64,000 nucleotides of DNA from Oscheius onirici (taxonomy: Eukaryota > Nematoda > Chromadorea > Rhabditida > Rhabditidae). The translations under genes and the position numbers were made by a program. The notes below the pieces were generated by a model that saw only the letters and a program-made list of their open reading frames with translations, made no database searches and had not been told where the DNA came from. The stretch lies in contig OW051469.1 in the NCBI GenBank assembly GCA_932521025.1, positions 7,824,398 to 7,888,397 on the forward strand, written 5' to 3'. Shown here in pieces: positions 36,044-46,156 of the stretch. Positions within the stretch are counted from its first letter, which is position 1. The number at the start of each line of letters is the position of its first letter.

Positions 36044-38890
36044 CTATTCAAAGTCCATTTCAATGACCCATTGATCAATGTCTTCGATGAGGCTTGTCCT
36101 AAGCTTCCTGTCGTCCGTTTGGATCACGTAGACGAGACGGTGCGGCTCGACGTCTCCTACGGCTCCGTAGTCGGCGAAGAGCTTCTCAATGCCGTCTACA
36201 ATTTCCAGCGGGTCGCGGATGTAGAAGTTCTTCATCTCGAAGTCAGCAGTCTTCGTCTCACATCGACCGTCGAGCCAGCACTGGAAATGAGACGTTTGAG
36301 ATGAGATAACCTTGCTGAACAATAGAAAGGGAGGCGCAAAGAAAATTGTCCATTTCATTTACCCTTTCGATTAGCCTTTTTTGGCATTGTCACCAATCCA
36401 TTTTCCCAAATAATGAAAACCAACTAACCTGAATCAGGTCTCTGATCTTATCCAAAGGTGCTTCTCCGACTCGTGCCTCGATCCGTTTGAACATGGTGAA
36501 ACATTCAGACGAAATGGCTTTCAAGATATTTCCACTTAGTTTCGACACTGCTCCACTACGTCGAGTCAGTGAGACGGGTAGGTCAAGTGTAGTGTATTCC
36601 TGGGAAGCGTCCGAATTCGACGTGTCGGCTTGATGTGGTCGATGAGCTCGTCGAGCTCCGTCTTGAAATGCAGCGAGTTCGGGTCAAGGAGAAGACAGAA
36701 GTCTTGGACTTTATTCTTCTTCTTCAGCTCGTCGACCAGAACCATGGCCTCCTTCCACAAGTTGGTCATGAAGAATTCCCGACCGTCTTCAAAGCTGATG
36801 GAAAGCATCTCAAAACCAAACGGCGATTCGAGAATCTTCGAGAAGAGGATGTCGAATTTGAACTTCTGCCACATCCACCTTCGTCCAGCATTAGCATGAC
36901 GACGTCGGAATTCTTCTGGGATAGGCATAGTCACGTAGGGATACTCCGTGATGTTCAGAACGAAACGGTCGATGATGGGATAGGGACCTCGTAGGATGGA
37001 AATTTTGGGAGGCAGGGGAATTGTGAAGTTGAATCGGATATGGTTGTAGGCGGCGCGACAGGTCAGCATCAGATTGAAGATTTCACCCGGAGACATCTAC
37101 AACGAAGGAAACTCTTTTTGAAGTTCAACTGTCTCAAAACAATAAAAAGACTTACCATGTTCAGAATGCGACGGACAATCTCCGGCGGCAACTGAAGAAT
37201 GGCAGGGAGTTCTCCAGCCGGCTGATCGGCTTCCTGGTCAGAATCCTTGACATCTTGTACACGTCTTTTGAGCTTCCTGTTGACTCGCTTGTCCAGTCGA
37301 CGGCTACCGCCTTCGTCCTCTCTCTCGACAGACATCTTGATGATTTTGGCGATGCATTCGTCTTCATCTGTCAGGCAATAAAGACTCGTGGCAAGAGTTT
37401 CCGATCCGTGTGTCACTTTCCAGATCATTCGTCCGTCATCGTCAAGGAGTACTTGCACTCCGGCGTAGCTCTCGAAGATGCTTGAGAGGTCATTGTAAAA
37501 GTACAGAAAATTGTCCACTTCGAAATCGAATTCGCTTGCTTCAAGAATGACGCTTTGAAGATCAGCGCAATGACCAGCATGCCAGTTCTGAAAGCACGAA
37601 ATTTCTACGTACTCTGTCTTTGTAAATATCTAGAAAAAACTTACTTCGACAAGGAACTGAATGAAGACGATAGTCTCGTCGAAATATCTGGCGACGATGG
37701 TTTTGGACAGCATCAGACGCTCCCAGGGCACTGTGAAGAGAGCCTTGCTGCCGCTGAAGTCGGTGACACAGTCGAAGGATGGCAGAATGGCGGTCGGGAA
37801 TGGAATGTCGTCAATACAAGAAGCGAAATGGACGTGAGACGGCTGGAGAAACTCGACAAACTGACGCAGCTGGTCCGGAAACTTGAACGAATCGACTTTT
37901 AGTTCGAGACGGAAATCGGTGACCATCTTCTTGTTAATCAGCTTGTTCACGATCTTCTTGGCCAAGTCGTTGAGTGACGTCGTGAAAAATTCCTCTGAGT
38001 TGTTGCAACAGACCGTCATCTGTCTCAGCTTGAACGGAGCGGCCCGAGTCCAGAACTGATCGAGAGGGATGTGCTGATGTTAACGTTTCTTCATCCAGGT
38101 CCTTCCAGCTGCGACTTCTCGATCACGGCGCTCCTTCGAGGTCGGGATGGTGACGAAGGGGAACGCCGTAACTGTGATGCAGCAGTAAACGCGATATAGA
38201 AGAAAGGATCCCGCCAACTGGAACACTTTTCTGAGCTCGTGATTCGGTCCTTTGCTGATCACGTAGTCTTGCAGGGTGGAGCAAGTGGACATGAGCTTGA
38301 TCAGTGAGGCAGCAGTCATCTATAAATGAGGAGTTATTTTTTCAGAAAAACAGAGAGACTGAGTGAAAGAGAAACACAGGTACATAGGGGCGGCGAACAG
38401 TTGCATAGTAGTTCTACCTTGACCTTTTCAAACCACAGATCAACCGTCTTTCTTTGCCTCCCTCTATTTCTTTCTTCAAAAGGGACAAGCAACTCACCTT
38501 CTCAATGATCGCTCTCCTGTCGCTCGGGGGAATGGATAAGAGGTGCGGAAACGGCATCGACACGGCTCGATCCTTTTGTTCTTCGATGTCGTCTCCACCT
38601 CCGACAGTCTCTTCCAGCTCGACTTGGACATCGTGCTCTCTGCCGTCTTCTCGTCCCTCGACAGTCTCTTCCGGCTCCAGTTTGTCCTTCTTCGGCCAGA
38701 CATGCGCCGTCCTCTTCATCAGATCGTCAGATCCGTGACTTGCAGATTCCTCGCTTGCCCAGTAGCTCCAGCAGCTGTCCTAGGTCGACTGGACAAGGTC
38801 AGCTACCTCTGAACAGAATGCATTGGTAGTTGAAAGATGAACTTACTTCGGAGGCACATCCGACGATCCAACGGGCGAGCTGACGGTAGA
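36044..38890 (-). pseudogene. Tandem F-box gene (two units) with stop and frameshift
   Basis: Two F-box units are strung in one exon series. Unit 1 has FPHLLSIPPSDRRAIIEK joined across an intron to SLIKLMSTCSTLQDYV, then a body (EEFFTTSLNDLAKKIVNKLI) and a C-terminal part (FLYFYNDLSSIFESYAGV). Without a stop it passes into an acidic/basic linker and unit 2 (LPAILQLPPEIVRRILNM, then PGEIFNLMLTCRAAYNHI), which ends EDIDQWVIEMDFE. Each unit splits the F-box by an intron at the same place, supporting duplication. Unit 1 has an in-frame TAA at 38080-38082 where unit 2 is open (after GRTWMKKR versus GRRWMWQK). Unit 2 shifts frame near 36570 between RTLPRNTLHLT and VSLTRRSGAVSKLSG. The 5' end is unresolved: sequence from PKVTLRGHFYRQLARW is open but lacks an ATG. 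Likely decaying, unless the breaks are sequence errors. Confidence 0.65.
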
Positions 38891-39193
38891 AGTGACCTCG
38901 AAGAGTCACTTTTGGGAGTTAGACAAGTCAAAAGGAATTACTTTCAAAAGTTTGGACAATAAAACTTTTGCAAAAAAACTTCGAATTTTTTCAAAAGTCT
39001 TTAAAAAGAACAAAATTTTCCGAAACTTAATTAGCAACAACAATCTTCACGTTTTGCTGATTTTTAGCAGGAAAGGAAAACGTAGATAAAACACGAATCG
39101 GTATAGACTACGTAACTACCCGTATGCTGTTTTCGCACTTGAAATAAGGCAGAGTGATTCGTAGAGCTTTATTAAGCACAATGTACAGAATAT

Positions 39194-40913
39194 TCAGAGG
39201 GGATGACGCCTCCTGAACTGGAGGGCTAGTCGTTCGGCCAGAGGCGAGACACCCGTCCTGATAGAAGCTCTCTCTTCAAGAACAACCCTGCAAATTTTTT
39301 TTATTACCTTTTTGGGACTTTTTTTTATTGAGGACCACGTAAAGTAAATGAACTTACGGCGTCATTCTCCAGTGATCCTCCTTCTCCGACAGACTACAGG
39401 AATGGATCAGAGCTTGTGTGAAGATGTCTCTCTGAGCATGAGACCCTCCGATCCTGTAGATTTCGTGACGAACTGCCAGCATCTTTTCGGCTGCCTGATC
39501 GTACTTCTCATTCATGTAGTCGCTCATTCCTTCGTACAGTCGCAGTCCGACAATCTGATTGACTTTGGCAGTGTCGTTGACATTGCTCTTGGTAAAGTTT
39601 ACAAGCGAATCGTGCATCTTCTTCTCGACGTCGAAATCTTCCCGGGCCAGGAACAAACAACCCATATGGACGTCATTGAACGCAGTCACGTGGTCTTGCC
39701 AATGGGAACTGATGTCCGGCAGGTTCTTCCACCTAAGGATTTGGTTTTGTAGAAGTCTCTGAATTCCAACCTGTCTCCAACATTGACTCCTTCCATTTCT
39801 AGCCTCAAGAGTAAAGCTGTAGCGTCGGCCATGTCCAGGACGGCACATCGCTTAGCTGCTCTTCTGGAGACCTCTCTAAAAATTTATTTTGATGAGGAGA
39901 TATGTATCTGACTCACAAATCATAGATACTGACAGCTTCTTCATAATCTCCCTTCTCGATGTGGAAGACTCCCTTGTGCCAGAAGTTGTGAGTTGCAATG
40001 ATCCAGCCGGGCTGCAAAGAGTAACGTTATGGAGGAAGATTCAGAGATAGAGGGACAGAGAAGCATCCACTCACCATCCAGTCGTCCATGGTACTTTCAA
40101 GGAATTTTATGCCTTCATTGAACCGTCCGTTCATTTCCATAACGTGTGCTCGAGCATGTGTCGCCCAGCAGTCGTATCTGTTAAAGTGAAGAGCCTGAAA
40201 CTCGCAGTTATAGTATCGAAAGTAGTCACCAACCGTCAAAGCCTCAGCCTCTGCCTCTCTGTACTGTCCACACTCTTCCAATCCGAAAGCATACATTCCG
40301 TGAAGGAAACTATAGCACGGCATGTCATTTCTCCAGAAGGGCAAGACTCTCTTCATTGAATCTCGCTTGTTTTTGCAGTCGCCCATAAAGAAGTAGGCTT
40401 CGTGAGCCATTTTTAGAGCCAGGAGGTCGGTCGGGTGCTCTTGAAGAATCTCTTCCCAGGTCACGGCTGAGTCGGCAAAATGTCCGTAACCCCATTGTTT
40501 CAGGGCCTTTACGTGAGCTTTCTCCCAGGCTGTTCCTCGAGCTGCAGTTTCTTTCTGGAAAGATTGTAATAAGGTTTTTATCTTTCTGTTTCTCTTTGAC
40601 TCTCTTCCCAACTCACCTCCAGCTGCAGTATTTTCTTCTCCAGACACTGATTCACCCTTGCCGAAGTTCCAGTTCCCATCAGCTCCAAAACGTATTTGAA
40701 ACATCGTGTGATAATTGCATCGGGATCGGCGGCGATCATCTCAGCTGCCGTGTGAGCCAAGCCTCCCAACTGGGCACAATCCGTCCAAGAAACCAATTGT
40801 CTCAGCAGTCCATCGAAAAGTTTCATGGCCTCGTCGGAAGTGGTCGAAACTTGAAGGCCCTCATCGCGCCAGGCAGCAACACCGCGTAGATTTGTGGCAC
40901 ACCACTCTGCCAT
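39194..40913 (-). CDS. TTC38: TTC38-like tetratricopeptide protein, copy C
   Basis: Third TTC38 homologue, inverted relative to A and B. Seven exons (40913-40617, 40554-40234, 40194-40075, 40011-39917, 39875-39771, 39732-39358, 39287-39194) give 468 residues with all splice sites GT-AG. Landmarks: STTSDEAMKLFDGLLRQL, WEEILQEHPTDLLALKM, FLHGMYAFGLEECG, ATHNFWHKGVFHIEKGDYEE, LEMEGVNVGDRW, IGGSHAQRDIFTQALIHS and terminal RRRHPL. It is the most regular copy and serves as reference for splice positions in A and B. TTTTCAG lies two bases before the ATG, a likely trans-splice site. AATAAA occurs about 20 nt past the stop. The breakdown product of an F-box gene lies downstream. Confidence 0.92.
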
Positions 40914-42739
40914 CTCTGAAAATGGGAGAATAAGTTGTGGGAGGAGAAAGAGAGCAAATGTGTTGAAAGAGAGGAAATAACACGACGTGTTATAAATGGA
41001 ATGGAATGGAAATATGTTTATAGACTGTGAGATCTAAACAAAAACGACGGACATCGTAAAAATAAGCACACGTTGTCAATATAAGTGGTAAGCTGAACAC
41101 TCTGATTACAACTGGAAAATGAGATAATCGTTTGGAGAATCTTGAAAAACCAGTTGGAAATCCTTTCGATTCGTCTAGAGAAAAATCAATTTTACAGCCT
41201 ACATTTCGAAGAAACAAAATCAAACGAAAGTTACGATAAAATCTTTTTTCTTTAAGAGTGTTCTCACAGCGAAAACCATTTGTTTGCAGTCTTTCAGAAA
41301 ATTATGGGGTGAAAAATAATAAGCCATACTCGATAGACGTTAAAACAAAATGTGTGAATTTAGTGAGATTTTCCCAAAGATAAATAATTCTCTCTAGAAG
41401 ACGAACAAGAGAGCTACTAGAGTCTCACAAACTCATCAGAAAGAGAGCAACACAATGCAAAACATCGATAGCAAAAGCTTGGCCAAAACAAGTAAAAGAG
41501 GAGACAGAGTGCAGATGGAACCACTTTTAAGACATGTTTCTGTACTTGTCTGTACCTAAAAGAAAACACTTGATGAAGGAAAAGAAACACTCGAAAAGAA
41601 GCGATTTTACGAGAGAATGGGGAACATAATCTAAGAGCACTTTTCGAAAGCTATTTCTCTCACGGGCTGTGGTCAACAAGAAGCACGTGGCCCAGAGGCG
41701 GGATAAACATTCGTTAGCAAAGCGCGCGTTCAAACCCGATTGCGGCTTGTTTTATCTCTTTTATTAGTGGCGGAAAGTGGGGGTGACAAGGTCAGGAACT
41801 GGAAGATGGCTTAGCTAGAAATTTTAAGTTGAAGAGAGTCTTATACAATTTCAAATTTAGATAGCTGAAATACGCCATTTAGAGCTGTTTTTTATGTTTT
41901 CGTAAATGTGATTACTCATCTGAAACTGCTGCTTATCGATAAAATGTGACTAATATAAACGGGCAATGTTCGAAACAAATCCAAAGATTTTCAGATTTGC
42001 AGTGAGAGTGGTGCCAGTGGCGCTCACAACTCAACGAAGTCATGCTTAACAATAAGTCATGGATTTCCATCCAGATCTACCTAGTTTCTGGCTTTGAATA
42101 CAGCTCACGTAATCACAACAGAGTCAAACTTCTTAAGACTATTTTGGCGAAGACAGGCACAGATGATCGTGCTTTAGTAGTATTGGAAGATCCAGCCCAA
42201 GACCTAAGCCCAAGGCAGGAAGCAAAACTGCCTGAACTTTCCAAAGTGTAATCTTTGTAGAGTTGTGAAAGAATGAGAATTTCGAAACTCTCAAAATGGC
42301 AACTTTTGCTTGTAAGAACAGTATGCAAAAGTTGGAGTTTCGATCGTCAATTCAAAAGTGACAAAAACTAGACTTTAGAAATATGCGATCATCTCAAAAT
42401 ATCGAAACATTTTTACGACGACAATCAATATTTGAGGAAGAGGAAAAAGATGGCAAGATAGCAAAGGAACACTTGTTTTCTTCTCTTTTGCAAAAGGAGA
42501 TTGGAACCGATAGTCGGTTCTTTGTTTTTTTTCCCAGCCCTCTCCAGAAGGGAAGTAGTATTAATTGTTGCGAGAGTCGGTTCAAGGCGACTCTTGTATG
42601 CCCGAACCCATTTGCTGCCAGATATATCAAATTGAACGCGTTCACGGCACGTGGAAAACTGACGGGTCTTCTCTCTCTCGCTCGGTCTGTAACTTTTCTA
42701 ACGAGAGGAGGCGGACCCTTCCGCAACATCATTCGCGCC
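40914..42739. other. Intergenic region with a tRNA-like element
   Basis: Spacer between divergent TTC38-C and the CS-alpha-beta peptide gene. It contains the tRNA-like element at 41686-41747. AT-rich elsewhere; no gene recognised. Confidence 0.4.
41686..41747 (+). repeat. tRNA-like element
   Basis: An A-box-like GTGGCCCAGAGGCGGG is followed about 28 nt later by a B-box-like GCGTTCAAACCCGATT. It resembles the tRNA-derived modules near 26.0-26.2 kb. Arm pairing is weak, so it is probably a SINE fragment. Confidence 0.45.
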
Positions 42740-44865
42740 ATGCGAACTGCGCTACTGCTGTCTGTTCCAGTTCTAGTCGTCCTCGTTAAACATGTCAGGT
42801 AAGGGAGACTGTCTGCCAGACGTAATAAGCCTCTCACATCGTCTGTTCAGCGTTTTCCTGGAGTCCCTTTTGCAAGAGCTAATAATAGCATTTTTAGAAT
42901 TCATCATCATTAGAAATCAAGATTTCCTACACATTTTTTAAGACATCTTGTACGCAGTTGAAAGCACAGAACCTCAAGGCTTGTTTTAGCGATGTTTTAG
43001 CCACCATGCAAAAATTCGATACTCGCGCAAAGAGCCAATTTCTAGATTGTTTCATTAATAACCGAGTTACTTGACTGAGTATCCAATGACATATGATCAC
43101 ACAAGAACCAATTTTTAAACGACTGTGTGTTTTTCAACGTCCAAAGAAGACCTTTCCCCAAAAGTATATATTTGAGCTTTAAAATTACGTAATTACAAAA
43201 TTTTGTGTCGAAGACGGCATTTTCCAATTCTGGAATGCTCTGAAAAGTTGTAATCCTTTACCCCCTTTGAACTTAGAATAGCATTGGAAATTCGAATGCC
43301 GTCTTCAATCCTAAAATGCCGCCAATGTAGTTATTTCTTAAGATTCGGTCCCTTTGTATATTCTCATTCATATTTGCAAGCAATTGTTCCAAAAAGTTCT
43401 AACGTCCGGTCATAAATCTCAATCCAAACCCCCTTTCAAAGACTTTCCCTGGCGAAATTCGGCAGGCGGAAGAAAACTTTCGGATTCCTGTCTGGGGGCC
43501 TTTTTCTTTTCCTCCAGTCGTAATTGAACGCGCTGCTGTGTTTTGATGGTTTCACTTTTTGCACTTGGAGAGGCCAGCCGGTCTGGTACTAGAGAGAGAG
43601 AGAGAGAGTCTCGGCCTTCAAAAATGTGGGGTTCAGATCTGGACGACCTTCTCATGAAACCATTAACCTTCCTTTTGGGTCTAGAGGCTGAGTGAAGAGT
43701 GAAAAGACCAGATCCCAGGACAAGTACCAAGATAGTGAGGACATGTTAGAGCCTTCAGTCTGCGTTTTTTTCTTACATGAAATACGTGCAGGAACGAATT
43801 TCCCTTGCAAGAACTTCGGTACACAATAAGGCGGAAGTGAAAGCACGCCGAACCAAAATTTCGCACGGGTTAAAGTCTTTTGAAGCTTGATAACGAGAAA
43901 CCTCGTGGAGATAGGGTAAAACGCAGGTTCTTACAAATTTTCAACCCAGAAGCATCCTTGTCAATTTCTACAGTATCTTCAGCTCTATATCCTTTACAAG
44001 TCAATCTTTGACACGTTTAAGATTCATTAGGGAAATTGCCGAACACTTGAGAAACTTAAGTTTCTTGTGCAGCTTTGAAGTATAGGCTGTAAATAATAGC
44101 AGGAAAGTAAGAAAAAACTAGTAAAAATTGGGAAAGAACCGTCGCGGGGTCTAGAGTTCTCTGTCTATTTTATATGCTGGGAAATTAGCAATGGTCGGGA
44201 ATTAGACATGCCAGAGAGACAGCTCATAGTTGAAAACATAAAGTCCTGAGAAAAAAAAACTCCGTCAGAAAGAGAATTCCCCAAAGCGTGAGCAAAAAGG
44301 ACGTTTGATGTGACTCCACGTGGTCCTCCCTACTTTGTTAGAGAGATAATGAAGGGTACATTGTACATTGAAAAAGTTATCTATTGACTACAGTGTTCCA
44401 ACTCTTTAAAAATTTGCAGAGCAACCTGTACAGTGCTCGACCACCAGGCTTGTGACGAACTGTGTAAAGTGGACAATTTTTGGTATGGCCACTGTACGGC
44501 GTGGGATGGAAAGGATTTCAGGTTTTTTTTGGCTCTTTTGTAAAAAAAAACTGGATCTAGTTGTAAATGCTTCGACTACAAGGAGCCGCTCACGGGGAAA
44601 ATCTGCGTCGGACAGCAGGAGCACTGCTCACGAAAGTGCCAGCAGGGGGTGAGTGTCTGTGATTGGGTGATAAGAGGAGACGAAGAAAACGGATACCCTC
44701 GTTTTGCTGATAAGAAGACGAAGTTTATAGGGTTCGGAGGGCGGATTCTGCTATCCGCAACGTGATCCGACCGGTGAGACGACACGCACCGGCTGTGAAT
44801 GTTTCAAGGAGCTGCCTCCGATTTTGAGACGACGAAAAAGGAGCAATTATGAACGGGTATTTTAA
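42740..44865 (+). CDS. Secreted two-domain CS-alpha-beta (defensin-like) peptide
   Basis: Predicted 127-residue secreted cysteine-rich peptide. Four exons (42740-42798, 44420-44521, 44561-44648, 44731-44865) join in phase. Exon 1 is a signal peptide (MRTALLLSVPVLVVLV). Domain 1 cysteines are spaced C-x7-C-x3-C-x9-C-x9-C-x-C and domain 2 C-x6-C-x3-C-x9-C-x14-C-x-C. Both fit the CxxxC...CxC framework of CS-alpha-beta peptides such as defensins and drosomycin-like peptides. In each domain the CxC falls just after an intron. A basic tail (LRRRKRSNYERVF) may be a cleavage or targeting signal. The stop overlaps AATAAA. Intron 1 is 1.6 kb. Antimicrobial or signalling role is inferred from the fold only; each residue count comes from translating the four exons. 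The gene converges on the Ly-6 gene, 150 bp apart. Confidence 0.8.
43205..43315. repeat. Imperfect inverted repeat in the peptide gene intron
   Basis: GAAGACGGCATTTTCCAATT at about 43211 is mirrored imperfectly by GGAAATTCGAATGCCGTCTTC ending about 43311, giving an imperfect hairpin with a spacer of about 60 bp. Might be a small MITE. Confidence 0.5.
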
Positions 44866-45015
44866 TAAAGAAACGCGAGATTTTGGTCTAGTTGAATACA
44901 ATGTAGTCATCGGAAGAAAGGGAGGGAAAGACACGACAAAAAGTAGGGGGGACTTTGGCACAGGTTCGACTAGAGATTAGAGAGGGACACCTGATTAAAT
45001 TGGGAGATATGACGG

Positions 45016-46156
45016 TCAGATGGTCAGAAGAACGAGCAGGAAGAGCATGACGGCATGTGAGGAGGTGGAAGAAAGGTTGCATCTGAAAGAATAAGACTTT
45101 TCAGACTCTCTGAATCTGTGTGACTCTGTCTTTCAGTCTCTCGGATTTCTTCCAGACACTTTCCAGTTTACTTTTTTTTTCGGTTCAACGAGGCCATCAG
45201 GTTTAATTGGCGCCTGTCTGGCTCCAACCACAGATCACTCTTACCTGTCACCGAGGCAGCTACAGACTCTGATCCTTTGAGAGTCGCCCTTTTCGTGACG
45301 GAACAGATCGGCCGCTGACATCTCTCTAGAGTTGTGGGTTAGAGGTGTTTAATGAATAGGATTACCGACAAATGTCGAATCTGTCAAACATGGAAAGAGT
45401 ATGGTTGTTGAGGCCGCGTTTGGAGAGCGTCAGAGCACAGCCTCTCATTGTCAGTCGTCTTCCCGTCGGTTGACCTGAAAAATTGGTGTGGAGGTAAAAA
45501 AAGGCTAGTAACTATATAAACTAGAATTCTACCTAAAATGTAGACGTCCTGTTGCACAGTGAGACAGATTGTTCTGCAAGATACTACACCCATATTCTTC
45601 GGATCCATCGGTTCATCACATTGATGTGTAAAGTTTTTCGGCGTGGAGAAGAATCTGGAAATGAGGATGAGTCAGATACTGGTCTGGTGGTTCTTCTTCT
45701 TTCCAGAGATGAAAGGGAACCACACCTAGTAACACAATTTTTAAAGGGCAGGAAATCATAAAATCACTAAATTTCAAAAATTGTACATTTGAGGGTCCGA
45801 TCACAAATTCTCTACTTTGCAAACTTTTCACAGAATTTTTACGATTAGTGTCTTACCTGTCAAGCCCCTTGTAAAAGTACTCCTCATAGCCGGTGGACAT
45901 GCACGAGTAGCAGTGATTCTGACGCAGCGAGACTGAAAAAAAAGAAGTTTCTGTTTTATGACCCAAGGCACATGGAAAGTCAAAAGATTCATGCAAAGCG
46001 AGTGCATGAAAGTGCGCGTGGAAACGAAAAGTTACGTCTCGACGAAGCCTTTCGGCTTCCCTGATCAGGCCGGGCGTAGACGACGGGATCCTTTGGCAAC
46101 GAACCTGCTCCAATGATATGGACTATGCAGGTGATGATGAGCAGCCAGAGGCGCAT
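45016..46156 (-). CDS. Ly-6/uPAR-type GPI-anchored protein (ODR-2/HOT-like)
   Basis: Predicted 168-residue cell-surface protein. Six exons (46156-46105, 45932-45857, 45654-45533, 45474-45366, 45325-45245, 45082-45016) join in phase. The N terminus is a signal peptide (MRLWLLIITCIVHIIGA). The mature part starts with NHCYSCMSTGYEEYF, the CYSC opening of Ly-6/QVR proteins. It continues NFTHQCDEP, VVSCRTICLTV and RGCA, and closes with VCSCLGDRCNLSS, the C-x-C...D-x-CN signature. A hydrophobic end (AVMLFLLVLLTI) directly before the stop is a GPI-attachment type signal. The exon order and CYSC..NFT..CD.P layout recall the nematode ODR-2/HOT family, some of which act in chemosensory neurons. Family assignment within Ly-6 is moderate; the role is inferred. 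Confidence 0.8.

Noticed and set aside
42383-42739. Open frame extending upstream of the peptide gene start
   Set aside because: It is in frame with the signal peptide, but its composition is not protein-like. A secretory protein should begin at the ATG at 42740, so the extension is treated as chance.
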